Shown in pieces: positions 1-9,780 of a stretch of 64,000 nt of DNA. Position 1 is the first letter of the stretch, and each line of letters starts with the position of its first letter. Under the pieces are notes generated by a model. That model saw only the letters and a list, made by a program, of their open reading frames with translations, did no database searches and was not told the origin of the DNA. Source of the stretch: Caulobacter soli (lineage in GTDB: Bacteria; Pseudomonadota; Alphaproteobacteria; Caulobacterales; Caulobacteraceae); contig NZ_CP049199.1 in NCBI RefSeq assembly GCF_011045195.1, forward strand, positions 2,294,001-2,358,000, given 5' to 3'. A program made the position numbers and the translations under genes.

Positions 1-91
1 CTTCGTTCGCCTGGCCCTGGGTGAAGGCGTCGAGAAGGCTCCGGAAGGCGATTTCGCCGCCGAAGTCGCCGCCATGGCCGGCCAAGCCTAA
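1..91 (+). CDS. tsf: Elongation factor Ts, C-terminal end (5' truncated by window)
   Basis: Only the last 29 codons are visible, read in the frame starting at base 2 and ending in TAA at 89-91. The peptide begins [12 protein letters not shown] and ends in an Ala/Gly-rich tail, as EF-Ts C-termini do. EF-Ts is the nucleotide exchange factor for EF-Tu in the cytoplasm. The identification rests partly on the neighbour: tsf directly precedes pyrH and frr in many bacteria, and the same order is seen here. A strong terminator follows, so tsf transcription (normally rpsB-tsf) probably ends before pyrH. Confidence 0.85.
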   Translation, partial: FVRLALGEGVEKAPEGDFAAEVAAMAGQA

Positions 92-141
92 GTCTCGTCC
101 GCCGCCCTGGCTTTCAGGGCGGCGAACTGGACCGCCTCATG

Positions 142-182
142 AAGGCGCGGCGCGCGATCTACGCGCGCGCCGCGCCTTTTTT
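142..182 (+). terminator. Rho-independent terminator after tsf
   Basis: A perfect 15-bp GC-rich stem (142-156 with 164-178) closes a 7-nt loop and is followed by a run of six T at 177-182. It lies 50 bases after the tsf stop and 115 bases before the pyrH start, so it separates the two transcription units. Confidence 0.9.
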
Positions 183-296
183 GCGCCCGGGTCGCGCCTC
201 TGCACGCGATCTGGCCGGTTTTCGCCTGGAAAACCGATCCCACTTTTCCGGAACGCGCTCTATGTTGCGTCCCGACGACTCAAGAAGAGCCTCCGC

Positions 297-1034
297 ATGT
301 CCGAACCCCAGCACAAACCCTATCGCCGCGTGCTCCTGAAGGTTTCGGGCGAGGTGCTGATGGGCGACACCCCCTACGGCATCGACACCAAGACGGTCGA
401 ATCGGTGGCCGAGGACATCCGCGAGATCGTCCAGTCCGGCGTCGAGCTGTGCCTGGTGATCGGCGGCGGCAACATCTTCCGCGGCATGGCCGGCGCGGCC
501 AAGGGCATGGAGCGCTCCAGCGCCGACTACATGGGCATGCTGGCCACGGTGATGAACGCCCTGGCCATGCAGGACGCCCTGGAGCGCATCGGCGTCTCGA
601 CCCGCGTGCAGTCGGCCATCCCGATGGCCACGGTCTGCGAGCCCTACATCCGTCGCCGGGCCCAGCGTCACCTGGAAAAGGGCAGGGTGGTGATCTTCGC
701 CGCCGGCACCGGCAACCCGTTCTTCACCACCGACACCGCCGCGGCCCTGCGCGCCGCCGAGATGCAGTGCGACGCCCTGTTCAAGGGCACCAGCGTCGAC
801 GGCATCTACAGCGCCGATCCCAAGAAGGATCCGGCCGCCAAGCGTTACGACAAGCTCAGCTACATGGACGTGCTGGCCCAGGACCTGAAGGTCATGGACG
901 CCTCGGCCGTGGCCCTGATGCGCGACAACAACATTCCTATCGTGGTCTTCTCGATCAAGGGACGTGGCAATCTGCTGAACGTCCTGCGAGGCGGCGGTGT
1001 GCACACCGTCGTTTCGACCGAGCGCGCCGCTTAA
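297..1034 (+). CDS. pyrH: UMP kinase
   Basis: Converts UMP to UDP with ATP in de novo pyrimidine synthesis. It is a hexameric cytoplasmic enzyme of the amino-acid-kinase fold. The 245-residue product has the family's N-terminal LLKVSGE strand, the IGGGNIFRG glycine-rich loop, the central [13 protein letters not shown] segment and the [13 protein letters not shown] region. ATG 297 was chosen because the conserved kinase begins there and a purine-rich AAGAAGAG lies just upstream. The same frame is open back to base 21, but that extension has no family similarity and runs through the terminator. The gene is followed 25 bases later by frr, the usual order. Confidence 0.97.
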   Translation: MSEPQHKPYRRVLLKVSGEVLMGDTPYGIDTKTVESVAEDIREIVQSGVELCLVIGGGNIFRGMAGAAKGMERSSADYMGMLATVMNALAMQDALERIGVSTRVQSAIPMATVCEPYIRRRAQRHLEKGRVVIFAAGTGNPFFTTDTAAALRAAEMQCDALFKGTSVDGIYSADPKKDPAAKRYDKLSYMDVLAQDLKVMDASAVALMRDNNIPIVVFSIKGRGNLLNVLRGGGVHTVVSTERAA

Positions 1035-1059
1035 TTTCCCAGCGAAGAGAGCCCAAGCC

Positions 1060-1626
1060 ATGGCCACCGCCGAAAAACCCGTCCTGTCCCGCTACAAGGA
1101 TCGCATGGAGAAAGCCGTGCTGTCCCTGAAGGAAGACTTCGCTGGCCTGCGCACGGGTCGTGCGTCGGCGGGCCTGCTCGACCAGATCATGGTCAACGCC
1201 TACGGCTCGATGGTGCAGCTCAACACCGTCGCCTCGATCAGCGTGCCCGAGCCGCGCCAGATCAACGTCAACATCTGGGACAAGGGCGTGGTGTCGGCCG
1301 TCGAGAAGGCGGTTCGCAACTCGGACCTGGGCCTCAATCCGGTCGTGGAAGGCAACAACCTGCGCATCCCGATCCCGCCGCTGACCGAAGAGCGCCGCAA
1401 GGATCTGGTCAAGGTCGCGGGCAAGTACGCCGAGGCCCAGAAGGTCGCCGTCCGCAACATCCGCCGCGACGCCAACGACGATCTCAAGAAGGCCGAAAAG
1501 GCTTCCGTCATCAGCGAAGACGAGCTGAAGAAGATGGAAACCGAGGTCCAGAAGCTGACCGATGCGGCGATCAAGCAGGTCGACGAGGCCTTGAAAACCA
1601 AAGAACAAGAGATCATGCAGGTTTAG
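1060..1626 (+). CDS. frr: Ribosome recycling factor
   Basis: Splits post-termination ribosomes together with EF-G. The 188-residue product matches the family length. It shows the LRTGRASAGLLD helix-1 motif, the central VPEPRQINVNIWDK segment and the highly conserved basic RNIRRDAND helix. ATG 1060 follows a GCGAAGAGAG Shine-Dalgarno region; the frame extends upstream but without homology. It sits between pyrH and uppS and is probably cotranscribed with both. Confidence 0.97.
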   Translation: MATAEKPVLSRYKDRMEKAVLSLKEDFAGLRTGRASAGLLDQIMVNAYGSMVQLNTVASISVPEPRQINVNIWDKGVVSAVEKAVRNSDLGLNPVVEGNNLRIPIPPLTEERRKDLVKVAGKYAEAQKVAVRNIRRDANDDLKKAEKASVISEDELKKMETEVQKLTDAAIKQVDEALKTKEQEIMQV

Positions 1627-1670
1627 CATCGACCTGCGTTGTGGGGGGCGATGAGGGAAGGCTGAAGCGC

Positions 1671-2450
1671 ATGGCGCCGACGACCGGCCTGCAGGATGTC
1701 TCGACGCGCGCCGGGAGCGCGAAGTCGGGTCGTTCCCTGCATGTGGCCATCATCATGGACGGCAATGGCCGATGGGCGAAGCGGCGGAACCTGCCGCGCG
1801 TCCTGGGTCATCGCGCCGGCGTCAACGCCCTGAAGCGGACCGTCGAAGGCGCCGCGGCCCTGGGCGTGGGCGTGATGACGGTGTTCGGCTTCTCGACCGA
1901 GAACTGGAGCCGGCCGCCGCAGGAAGTGTCGGAGCTGATGGGCCTGCTGAAGGCCTATCTGGAGTCCGATCTCGAGCGCCTAGCCCGCGAAGGCGTGAAG
2001 GTTCGCATCATCGGCCGCCGCACGGGCCTGGCGCCCGACGTGCTGGACGTGATCGAGCGGGCCGAGCGCCGGACCAGCCACAACGACAATTTCCTGCTGC
2101 AGGTGGCCTTCAACTACGGCGGCCGGGCCGACATCGTCGACGCCGCGCGCGCCTTCGCCGAGGCGGTGGAGCGCGGCGAGGCCCGGGCGGCCGACCTGGA
2201 CGAGGCGATGTTCGAGGGCCGCCTGTCGACGGCCGAGGCGCCGGCCCCAGACCTGATCGTGCGCACCAGCGGCGAACAGCGGATCTCGAATTTCCTGCTT
2301 TGGGAATGCGCCTACGCCGAACTCGTGTATCAGGATGTTCTGTGGCCGGACTACGGGCCCGAACATCTGGCCGCCGCGTTGACGGAATATCGCAGCCGCG
2401 ACCGTCGCTATGGAGGTATCGCCGTCGATGACGTCGCCGTCGCCGGCTAA
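1671..2450 (+). CDS. uppS: Undecaprenyl diphosphate synthase (isoprenyl transferase)
   Basis: Adds cis-isoprene units to farnesyl diphosphate to make C55-PP, the lipid carrier for peptidoglycan and surface polysaccharides. The catalytic IIMDGNGRWAKRR motif places the Mg-binding Asp at about residue 30. FGFSTENWSRP and the C-terminal RTSGEQRISNFLLWE and DVLWPD motifs are also present. ATG 1671 (259 residues) is preceded by GGGAAGG; a GTG at 1641 would add ten residues. The 3' end overlaps cdsA. Confidence 0.96.
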   Translation: MAPTTGLQDVSTRAGSAKSGRSLHVAIIMDGNGRWAKRRNLPRVLGHRAGVNALKRTVEGAAALGVGVMTVFGFSTENWSRPPQEVSELMGLLKAYLESDLERLAREGVKVRIIGRRTGLAPDVLDVIERAERRTSHNDNFLLQVAFNYGGRADIVDAARAFAEAVERGEARAADLDEAMFEGRLSTAEAPAPDLIVRTSGEQRISNFLLWECAYAELVYQDVLWPDYGPEHLAAALTEYRSRDRRYGGIAVDDVAVAG

Positions 2451-3276
2451 ACGTTTCAACTGGAGCAACCTGCGCAGCCGTGTGGCTTCGGCCACTGTGC
2501 TGGTGCCTACGGTCGTGGCCGCGGTGTGGTTCGGCGACGTCTGGTACCTGGGCTTGATCCTGGTGGGCGTCGCGCTGCTTGCTCGCGAATGGGCCGAGAT
2601 GAGCGCCAAGCGCTCGGCGCTCGGCGTGGCGGTGGCGATCGGCGCCGCCGTGGCGATCTCGGTGATCGTCGCCTTCCGCGGCCACTACTACATCACCTGG
2701 CCGGTCGTGGTGATCGGGGCCCTGGCCGCCGCCCTGATGGCGCGCGGCGCGGTCGAGCGGCGCGCCGACGCCGCCTATGGCGTGATCTACATCGCCCCGG
2801 CCGTCATCGCGATGGTCTGGCTGCGCCGCATGGACGCCGGCCTCAGCTGGACCCTGTTGCTGTTCACCGTGACCTGGTTCGCCGACATCTTCGCCTTCGT
2901 GGTCGGCAGCGCCCTGAAGGGGCCCAAGCTTTGGCCGCGCTATTCGCCCAACAAGACCTGGTCGGGCTTCTTCGGCGGCCTGGTCGCCGCCTCGCTGGGC
3001 GCGATCGGCATCGTGGCCCTGTCCCAGGCCTTGCCCGCCTTGCCGGACCTGCACCTGGTCTGGCCGGTCGCCGCCTTGGTCGGCCTGCTGGGCGGGCTGT
3101 CGACCATGATGGGCGATCTGTGGGAATCGATCCTCAAGCGTCGGTTCGGCGTGAAGGATTCGGGCGACCTGATCCCCGGTCACGGCGGCATGCTGGACCG
3201 TGTCGACGGCCTGATGTTCGCGGCGATCGTGGTCGCCGGCGCGCGGTTGTTCGAGCAATGGGGATGGCTGCCTTGA
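2428..3276 (+). CDS. cdsA: Phosphatidate cytidylyltransferase (CDP-diglyceride synthase)
   Basis: Makes CDP-diacylglycerol from phosphatidate and CTP in the inner membrane, the branch point to PE, PG and cardiolipin. The 282-residue protein is dominated by about seven hydrophobic segments. It ends with the family signature: [10 protein letters not shown] followed by [17 protein letters not shown] 2428 has GGAGG 11 bases upstream inside uppS, giving a 23-base overlap; ATG 2410 is an alternative six codons earlier. The overlap implies translational coupling with uppS. Confidence 0.94.
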   Translation: MTSPSPAKRFNWSNLRSRVASATVLVPTVVAAVWFGDVWYLGLILVGVALLAREWAEMSAKRSALGVAVAIGAAVAISVIVAFRGHYYITWPVVVIGALAAALMARGAVERRADAAYGVIYIAPAVIAMVWLRRMDAGLSWTLLLFTVTWFADIFAFVVGSALKGPKLWPRYSPNKTWSGFFGGLVAASLGAIGIVALSQALPALPDLHLVWPVAALVGLLGGLSTMMGDLWESILKRRFGVKDSGDLIPGHGGMLDRVDGLMFAAIVVAGARLFEQWGWLP

Positions 3277-3281
3277 CCCCT

Positions 3282-4457
3282 ATGCGCAAGGTCGTGGTGC
3301 TGGGGTCGACGGGATCTATCGGCGTCTCGACGCTGGATCTGTTCGAGCAGGCGAACCTGTCCGTCGAGGTTCTGGCCCTGACGGCGGGACGCAACGTCGC
3401 CAAGCTGGCCGAACAGGCCCTGCGCTGGAAGCCGCAGGTCGCGGTCATCGACGACGAGACCCGCCTGCCGGAGCTGCGCGAGCGCCTGGCGGGTTCGGGC
3501 GTGCGCGCCGCGGCTGGCGCGGCGGCCGTGGCCGAGGCCGCCGCCATGGGCGCGGACTGGGTGATGTCGGCCATCGTCGGCGCGGCCGGCCTGGCCCCGA
3601 CCCTGGCCGCCGCCCGCACCGGCGCGGTCATCGCCCTGGCCAACAAGGAGAGCCTGGTCTGCGCCGGGCCGGCCCTGCTGGCCATCGCGCGCGAGGCGGG
3701 CGGTTCGGTGATTCCCGTCGATTCCGAGCACTCGGCGATTTTCCAGGTGCTGCAGCGCGATTGTATCGACCAGGTATCGCGCCTGATCCTGACGGCCTCG
3801 GGCGGACCTTTCCGGACCTGGGACAAGGCGGCCATGGCCAAGGCCACGCCGGAGCAGGCGGTGGCCCATCCCAACTGGTCGATGGGCGCCAAGATTTCGG
3901 TCGATTCCGCGACGATGATGAACAAGGGCCTCGAGATGATCGAGGCGTCCTACCTGTTCGAAACTCCGCAAGAGCGCATCGACGTCGTGATCCACCCGCA
4001 GTCCGTGATCCACAGCCTGGTCGAATACGCCGACGGCTCGACCCTGGCCCAGTTGGGCCCGCCGGACATGCGCAGCCCGATCTCCTGCGCCTTTTCCTGG
4101 CCCCAGCGGCTTTCCTGGCCCGCCAAGCCCCTGAATCTGGCCGCCTACGGCCAGCTGACGTTCGAAGAACCGGACCTGGACCGCTTCCCGTCGATCTCTA
4201 TCGCGCGCGAAGCGCTGCGTCTGGGGGGCGGCGCGCCGGCGGCGATGAACGCCGCCAACGAGGTGGCCGTCGCGGCCTTCCTTGACCGCCAGATCGGCTT
4301 TCTGGATATTGCCGGCGCGGTGGCGGGGACTCTTGAGCGCATGAACGGCCTAGGCGAGCTCGCCGACAGCGCCGGCGACGCCCTCGACAGCGCGATGATG
4401 ACCGACGGTTCGGCCCGCCGCATTGCGGCCGAGGTTGTCGGCCAGAAGCGTATCTGA
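3282..4457 (+). CDS. dxr: 1-deoxy-D-xylulose 5-phosphate reductoisomerase
   Basis: Second step of the MEP isoprenoid pathway: DXP to MEP with NADPH. It supplies the precursors used by UppS upstream. The 391-residue product starts [14 protein letters not shown], the Rossmann NADPH loop, and carries [21 protein letters not shown] and the [12 protein letters not shown] metal/substrate motif. In-frame starts at 3258, 3264 and TTG 3273 are possible and would overlap cdsA. The latter has GGGGA at good spacing, so the exact start is uncertain by up to eight residues. Confidence 0.95.
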   Translation: MRKVVVLGSTGSIGVSTLDLFEQANLSVEVLALTAGRNVAKLAEQALRWKPQVAVIDDETRLPELRERLAGSGVRAAAGAAAVAEAAAMGADWVMSAIVGAAGLAPTLAAARTGAVIALANKESLVCAGPALLAIAREAGGSVIPVDSEHSAIFQVLQRDCIDQVSRLILTASGGPFRTWDKAAMAKATPEQAVAHPNWSMGAKISVDSATMMNKGLEMIEASYLFETPQERIDVVIHPQSVIHSLVEYADGSTLAQLGPPDMRSPISCAFSWPQRLSWPAKPLNLAAYGQLTFEEPDLDRFPSISIAREALRLGGGAPAAMNAANEVAVAAFLDRQIGFLDIAGAVAGTLERMNGLGELADSAGDALDSAMMTDGSARRIAAEVVGQKRI

Positions 4458-4485
4458 GACTGACCGGGGAGTTGGGCGCCACCTT

Positions 4486-5682
4486 ATGATCGTGTTCTTG
4501 ACGCAAGCGTTCGCGTTCGTGCTGGTGCTGTCCATCGTGGTGACAGTGCACGAGCTCGGCCATTTCTGGGCCGCGCGGGCCTGTGGCGTCGCGATCGACT
4601 GCTTTTCGATCGGCTTTGGCCCCAAGATCGTGTCGTGGCGCGACAAGACCGGCGTCGAATGGCGGATCGCCTCGATTCCCCTGGGCGGCTACGTGCGATT
4701 CTCCGGCGACGAAAACGCCGCCAGCGTGCCGGACGGCAGCGACCTGGCGGTGCTCAAGGCCGAGATCGCCGCGCGCGAAGGCGAGGCGGCCGTGTCGCGC
4801 TACTATCACTTCAAGCCCGTCTGGCAGCGCGCGATCATCGCCGTCGCCGGTCCCGTGGCCAATTTCCTGCTGGCGATCGCCGTGCTGTCGGTCTTCATGG
4901 CCACGATCGGCGAGATCCATAATCCGGCCCGCGTCTACGCCGTCAGCCCCGGCAGCGCCGCCCAGGCGGCGGGCTTCCAGCCCGGCGACGTGATCCTCAA
5001 GGCCGACGGCCGCAAGATCGAGACCTTCCAGGACCTGAACGGCTATGTAGCCCTGCGCGCCAAGCTGCCGATCGATTTCACGGTCCAGCGCGGCGCGGCG
5101 ACCCTCCACCTGACGGGCGCGCCCCGCGAGGTCGAGATCCAGGACGAGATCAACGGCCGCATGAAGATCGGCCGGCTGGGCATCGAGGGTCGCAGCACCC
5201 CGACCCGCTACCGCTCCACCGTCTGGCGCGCCATCCCCGACGCGACGGTCGAGGTCTGGGATCAGGTCAGCACGATCGGCTTCTATCTGGGCCGTCTGGT
5301 CACCGGCCAGATCGCGGCCGACCAGATCAGCGGCGTGATCGGCATCGGCCATACGGTCGGCGCCGTGGCCAAGGCCAGCACGGCCGACGCGCCGAATGTC
5401 CAGACGATGGTGCTGCGTTTCTTCGTCAGCATGATGCTGCTGGTGGCGACCCTGTCGGTCAGCATCGGTTTCATGAACCTGCTGCCCATCCCGGTCCTCG
5501 ATGGCGGCCACCTTCTGATGTACGCCTATGAAGCGATCGCCCGCAAACCGCTGCAGGCCAAGTTCCAGGCGGCTGGTTTCAGAGCGGGGCTTGCCTTGAT
5601 CCTCGGTTTCATGCTGTTCGCGGCCTGGAACGACCTTCACCGCTACGACGTGTTCAAATTCATTGGCGGCCTGTTCTCGTGA
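4486..5682 (+). CDS. rseP: RIP site-2 zinc metalloprotease (RseP/MmpA family)
   Basis: Intramembrane metalloprotease that cleaves transmembrane segments after an initial periplasmic cut. The 398-residue protein has the zinc motif HELGH at residues 22-26 in the first membrane helix. A PDZ domain follows at about 150-210 (SPGSAAQAAGFQPGDVIL), and the distal NLLPIPVLDGGH motif supplies the third zinc ligand. In Caulobacter crescentus the orthologue MmpA processes the polarity factor PodJ; that role here is inference. The position between dxr and bamA is the conserved one. ATG 4486 is chosen because the first membrane helix begins directly after it. Confidence 0.95.
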   Translation: MIVFLTQAFAFVLVLSIVVTVHELGHFWAARACGVAIDCFSIGFGPKIVSWRDKTGVEWRIASIPLGGYVRFSGDENAASVPDGSDLAVLKAEIAAREGEAAVSRYYHFKPVWQRAIIAVAGPVANFLLAIAVLSVFMATIGEIHNPARVYAVSPGSAAQAAGFQPGDVILKADGRKIETFQDLNGYVALRAKLPIDFTVQRGAATLHLTGAPREVEIQDEINGRMKIGRLGIEGRSTPTRYRSTVWRAIPDATVEVWDQVSTIGFYLGRLVTGQIAADQISGVIGIGHTVGAVAKASTADAPNVQTMVLRFFVSMMLLVATLSVSIGFMNLLPIPVLDGGHLLMYAYEAIARKPLQAKFQAAGFRAGLALILGFMLFAAWNDLHRYDVFKFIGGLFS

Positions 5683-5713
5683 GCCTCTTTCACGTGAGTA
5701 GGGCCGTCCGTCC

Positions 5714-8071
5714 ATGATTGGTCCCATGAACAAACTTCGCGCCCACAGCGCCGCGTTCGCCACCGGCGTTGCGCTCCTCCTCGGTTCCACGGCGCTGACC
5801 GCGCCGCAGGCCGCTTTCGCCCAGGCCCAGACGGGCGTGGTCCAGCGCATCGTGGTGCAGGGCAACGAGCGGATCGAGCAGGGCACCGTGCTGTCCTACC
5901 TGCCGATCCAGCCGGGCGAGACGGTCGATCCGCAGCGCCTCGACCTGGCGCTGAAGACCCTGGCCCGCACCGACCTGTTCGCCGACGTCAAGATCGAGCT
6001 GCAGGGCGGCGATCTGGTGGTCAAGGTCGTCGAGAACCCGATCATCAACCAGGTGGTCTTCGAGGGGAACTCGGCGCTGAAGGAAGACAAGCTGAAGGAC
6101 GAGGTCCAGATCCGTCCGCGCGGCATCTTCACGCGCTCCAAGGTCCAGGCCGACGTCCAGCGCATCATCGAACTGTATCGCCGTTCGGGCCGTATCTCGG
6201 CGACCGTGACGCCCAAGGTGGTCGAGCTGCCGCAAAAGCGCGTCGACCTGGTGTTCGAGATCAACGAAGGCCCCAAGAGCGGCGTGCTCGGCGTCAACTT
6301 CCTGGGCAACAACGAGTACTCGGACAACGACCTGAAGGACGTCATCGTCACCAAGGAGTCGCACTGGTACAAGTTCCTGACCAGCAACGACAACTACGAC
6401 CCGGACCGGATCGAGTACGACCGCGAGCAGCTGCGTAAGTTCTACCGCAACCGCGGCTATTTCGACTTCCGCGTCGTGGCCTCGGTCGCCGAACTGGCCA
6501 CCGACAAGAACGGCTTCGCGGTCACCTACACGCTCGACGAAGGCCCCAAGTACAAGTTCGGCAAGGTCACGGTCGAAACCGAGCTGAAGAAGCTGAACGG
6601 CGACCTCCTGGCCCAGATCCTGCCGATCCGCGCCGGCCAGCTGTACGAAGACGACAAGATCGAGCAGGCCACCGACGCCCTGACCTTCGCGGCGGGCGCG
6701 GCCGGCTTCGCCTTCGTGGACGTTCGTCCGCGCTACGTGCCCAATCACGAGACCAACACCGTGGACGTGGTGTTCTCGGTGCGTGAAGGCCCGCGGGTCT
6801 ATGTCGATCGCATCGATATCGTCGGCAACACCCGGACGCTGGACTACGTCGTGCGCCGCGAACTCGAAGTGGCCGAGGGCGACGCCTACAACCGCGTGCT
6901 GGTCGACCGCTCGAAGAACAATGTCCGTTCGCTGGGCTTCTTCAAGGACGTCAGCATCGAGGAAGTGCCCAGCGACCAGCCGGACCGCACGACCCTGCGG
7001 GTCAAGACCGAAGAGCAGCCGACGGGCGAACTGTCGTTCAGCGCAGGCTACAGCTCGGTCGACAAGCTGGTGCTGGACGTCGGCATCACCGAACGCAACT
7101 TCCGTGGTCGGGGCCAGAACGTCCGGGCCCGCGTCTCGGTCGGCTCGCTGCGTCAGCAGATCGACTTCGGCTTCACCGAGCCGCGCTTCTTGGGCCGCGA
7201 CCTGCGCGCCGGCCTGGACCTGTATTCGTACCGCTACGACCTGAGCGACTACGCCGCCTACGACACGGAATCGACCGGCGGCACGCTGCGCCTGGGCTTC
7301 CCCCTGACCCAGAACGCCTCGATGGGCGTGCGCTACCAGCTTCGTCAGGACAAGGTCAGCGTCGCCGACAACCTCTGCACCAGCGGTTCGGTGTCCGACA
7401 TCCTCTGCCTGCAGCGCGGCTCGTACATGACCTCGCTGTTCGGCTACAACCTGCGGCTCGACAAGCGTAACGACCCGATCAATCCGACGCGCGGCTGGTT
7501 CGCCGACCTGAGCCAGGACCTGGCCGGCTTCGGCGGCGACGTGAAGTACCTGAAGACCGAAACCGACGGCGGTTGGTACTGGGGCTTCAACAAGGACTTC
7601 ATCTTCAGCGCCACCGGTTCGGCGGGCTATATCGAGGGTTGGGGCGGCGACAACATCCGCATCAACGACCGCTTCTACAAGGGGGGCTCGACCTTCCGCG
7701 GCTTCGAGATCGCCGGTATTGGTCCGCGTGACACCACCACCAACAGCAGCGCCCTGGGCGCCAAGCTGTATGCGATCGGTACGTTCGAGTTGACGGTGCC
7801 GACGTTCCTGCCCGAGCAGTACGGCATCAAGGCTGCGGTGTTCTCGGACTTCGGTACGGCGGGTCAGTTGGACGACGTCGATCGCCTGAACGCCAACGGC
7901 ACCATCAACGAGAACATCAAGGATGGTCTGGGTCTTCGGGCCTCGGCCGGTCTGAGCATCGACTGGAAGTCGCCCATGGGCCCCATCCGGTTCGATTTCA
8001 GCCACATTCTCGCTAAAGAAGACTACGACAGAACCGAAACCTTCCGGTTCTCCACCTCCACAAGGTTCTAA
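5714..8071 (+). CDS. bamA: Outer membrane protein assembly factor BamA
   Basis: Central Omp85 subunit of the BAM complex, which folds beta-barrel proteins into the outer membrane. The 785-residue precursor has an N-terminal signal peptide ending around AAFAQA. Five POTRA repeats follow (about residues 35-430), each with the typical R-x-F-E-G-N or GNxxY pattern, for example VFEGNSALKEDKL and FLGNNEYSDNDL. The C-terminal 16-strand barrel contains the KGGSTFRGFE (RGF) lid motif and ends in an aromatic FSTSTRF. GAGTAGGG lies 10-12 bases before ATG 5714; ATG 5726 is also possible. It is followed 5 bases later by a Skp-like gene. Confidence 0.97.
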   Translation: MIGPMNKLRAHSAAFATGVALLLGSTALTAPQAAFAQAQTGVVQRIVVQGNERIEQGTVLSYLPIQPGETVDPQRLDLALKTLARTDLFADVKIELQGGDLVVKVVENPIINQVVFEGNSALKEDKLKDEVQIRPRGIFTRSKVQADVQRIIELYRRSGRISATVTPKVVELPQKRVDLVFEINEGPKSGVLGVNFLGNNEYSDNDLKDVIVTKESHWYKFLTSNDNYDPDRIEYDREQLRKFYRNRGYFDFRVVASVAELATDKNGFAVTYTLDEGPKYKFGKVTVETELKKLNGDLLAQILPIRAGQLYEDDKIEQATDALTFAAGAAGFAFVDVRPRYVPNHETNTVDVVFSVREGPRVYVDRIDIVGNTRTLDYVVRRELEVAEGDAYNRVLVDRSKNNVRSLGFFKDVSIEEVPSDQPDRTTLRVKTEEQPTGELSFSAGYSSVDKLVLDVGITERNFRGRGQNVRARVSVGSLRQQIDFGFTEPRFLGRDLRAGLDLYSYRYDLSDYAAYDTESTGGTLRLGFPLTQNASMGVRYQLRQDKVSVADNLCTSGSVSDILCLQRGSYMTSLFGYNLRLDKRNDPINPTRGWFADLSQDLAGFGGDVKYLKTETDGGWYWGFNKDFIFSATGSAGYIEGWGGDNIRINDRFYKGGSTFRGFEIAGIGPRDTTTNSSALGAKLYAIGTFELTVPTFLPEQYGIKAAVFSDFGTAGQLDDVDRLNANGTINENIKDGLGLRASAGLSIDWKSPMGPIRFDFSHILAKEDYDRTETFRFSTSTRF

Positions 8072-8076
8072 GCAAC

Positions 8077-8709
8077 ATGACCTCCAAGTTCTTCGCCGCG
8101 ACCGTCTCGGGTCTGGCCGTCCTCGCCACGGCGTCGGGCGCTTTTGCTCAGGCCGCGCCGCCGGCCGCGCCGCCCGTCACCCACGGCGCCCCGATCGCCG
8201 GGGTTTGCATCTTCTCGAGCCAACGCGCCGTGGCCAGCTCGCTGGTCGGCAAGGCCGTCGACGCCCGCCTGAAGACCATCATCGCCCAGGTCAACGCCGA
8301 GCTGACCGGCGAGCGCACCACCCTGGACAACGACGCCAAGGCCCTGGACGCCAAGAAGGCCACCCTGGACCAAAGCGCCCTGGAACAACAAGCCGCCGCC
8401 CTGCAAGTGCGCGCCAACGCCTGGCAGCGTAAGGGCCAGCTGCGCCAACGCGAAGTCGAGGCCACCGAGCAGAAGCAACTGGCTCGCGTGTATCAAGAGC
8501 TGGACCCGGCCATCCGTCAGGCCTATCAGGCCAAGACCTGCTCGATCCTGATCGAGCGGGAATCGGTCCTGCTGGGCAACCCGGCCATGGACATCACCGA
8601 CGCCGTCGTGGCGGCCGTGGACGCCCGTATCAAGACCCTGACCTTCGATCGCGAACGTCTGGACCAAGCGGCTCCGGGGGCTCAAGCTCTCCAGCCGACC
8701 AATAAGTAA
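8077..8709 (+). CDS. OmpH/Skp-family periplasmic chaperone
   Basis: Predicted to hold unfolded outer-membrane proteins in transit to BamA. The 210-residue precursor has a signal peptide (about residues 1-24, ending AFAQA). A short conserved beta segment, GVCIFSSQRAVASS, is followed by a long Ala/Gln/Glu-rich coiled coil (about 65-150) that would form the chaperone's helical tentacles. The order bamA-skp-lpxD-fabZ-lpxA supports the call even though Skp sequences diverge strongly. It may be coupled to bamA, as only 5 bases separate them. Confidence 0.85.
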   Translation: MTSKFFAATVSGLAVLATASGAFAQAAPPAAPPVTHGAPIAGVCIFSSQRAVASSLVGKAVDARLKTIIAQVNAELTGERTTLDNDAKALDAKKATLDQSALEQQAAALQVRANAWQRKGQLRQREVEATEQKQLARVYQELDPAIRQAYQAKTCSILIERESVLLGNPAMDITDAVVAAVDARIKTLTFDRERLDQAAPGAQALQPTNK

Positions 8710-8757
8710 GCGAGTAGGCCTGGGCGCGTCGCGCCCGGGCCGCTCCCGAGAGGACCG

Positions 8758-9780
8758 ATGCCGGACCCGCGCTTTTTCGAAGACCTGGGTCCGGCGACCC
8801 TCGCGGAACTGGCCAGCCTGAGCGGCGCTCGGCTGGCCGACCCCGCCGACGGTCACCATCTGATTTCGCATGTCGCTCCGCTGGAGAGCGCCGACGCGGG
8901 CTCCATCACCTTTCTATCCGATCCCAAGCGCCTGGCCGATCTGGTCGGCCTGAAGGGCGCGGCGTGCTTCGTGCGGCCCGACATCGCCGCCCAGGCCCCG
9001 GCCGGCTGCGTGCTGCTGCTGACCAGCCATCCGCAAGTGTCGTGGGCCGCCGCCGCCCAGCGCCTGCACGCGCCGCGCCGTCACGACGGTTCACTGCACA
9101 TCCATCCCGATTGCGAACTGGAGGAGGGCGTCGTGCTGTCTCCGGGCGTGATCGTCGGGCAGGGGGCCCGGATCGGCCGCGGGACCTATCTGGCCCCCGG
9201 CGCGGCGATCGGACCCGGCGTGACCCTGGGCCGCGATTGCCGGGTCGGCGCCAACGCCGTGGTCGGCTTCGCCCTGGTCGGCGATCGGGTGTCGATCCAC
9301 GCCGGCGCGGTGATCGGCGAGGCGGGATTCGGCGCGGCCGGCGGGCCCAAGGGCGTCGTCGACCTGCCGCAGCTGGGGCGAGTGATCCTGCAGGACGGGG
9401 TGACGATCGGCGCCAATAGCTGCGTGGACCGGGGCGCGTTCGGCGATACGACGATCGGCGAGAACACCAAGATCGACAATCTCGTCCATGTCGCCCACAA
9501 CGTCCGGCTCGGTCGCAACTGCGTCGCCGCCGCCTTCACCGGCATTTCCGGCAGCACGGTGGTGGGCGACGGGGTCGCGTTCGGCGGCAAGGCCGGCGTG
9601 GCCGATCACCTGACGGTCGGCGCGGGCGCCCAGATCGGCGCCTCGGCGTCGGTGTTCAAGGACGTGCCGGCCGGTGAAACATGGACTGGGTTTCCGGCGC
9701 GACCGCTCAAGCGGTGGCTCCGAGAGACCGCATGGCTGTCGCGCAAGGCGGGCGGCCGGGGAACCAAGGGGCCAGAATGA
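8758..9780 (+). CDS. lpxD: UDP-3-O-(3-hydroxyacyl)glucosamine N-acyltransferase
   Basis: Third step of lipid A synthesis: transfers 3-hydroxyacyl from ACP to the 2-amino group of UDP-3-O-acyl-GlcN. Residues 1-100 form the uridine-binding N-terminal domain. Residues from about 110 to 300 are hexapeptide repeats of a left-handed beta-helix (HPDCELEEGVVLSPGVIVG and onwards), with the catalytic His region NLVHVAHNVRLG. A GAGAGGA Shine-Dalgarno lies just before ATG 8758. The stop overlaps the fabZ start as ATGA. Confidence 0.95.
   Translation: MPDPRFFEDLGPATLAELASLSGARLADPADGHHLISHVAPLESADAGSITFLSDPKRLADLVGLKGAACFVRPDIAAQAPAGCVLLLTSHPQVSWAAAAQRLHAPRRHDGSLHIHPDCELEEGVVLSPGVIVGQGARIGRGTYLAPGAAIGPGVTLGRDCRVGANAVVGFALVGDRVSIHAGAVIGEAGFGAAGGPKGVVDLPQLGRVILQDGVTIGANSCVDRGAFGDTTIGENTKIDNLVHVAHNVRLGRNCVAAAFTGISGSTVVGDGVAFGGKAGVADHLTVGAGAQIGASASVFKDVPAGETWTGFPARPLKRWLRETAWLSRKAGGRGTKGPE

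Noticed and set aside
21..296. 92-codon upstream extension of pyrH
   Set aside because: It overlaps the end of tsf and the terminator and lacks similarity to UMP kinase, which starts at 297.
5690..8005. Long open frame on the minus strand across bamA
   Set aside because: It mirrors bamA codons in a GC-rich genome, has no recognisable family pattern, and bamA on the other strand is certain.
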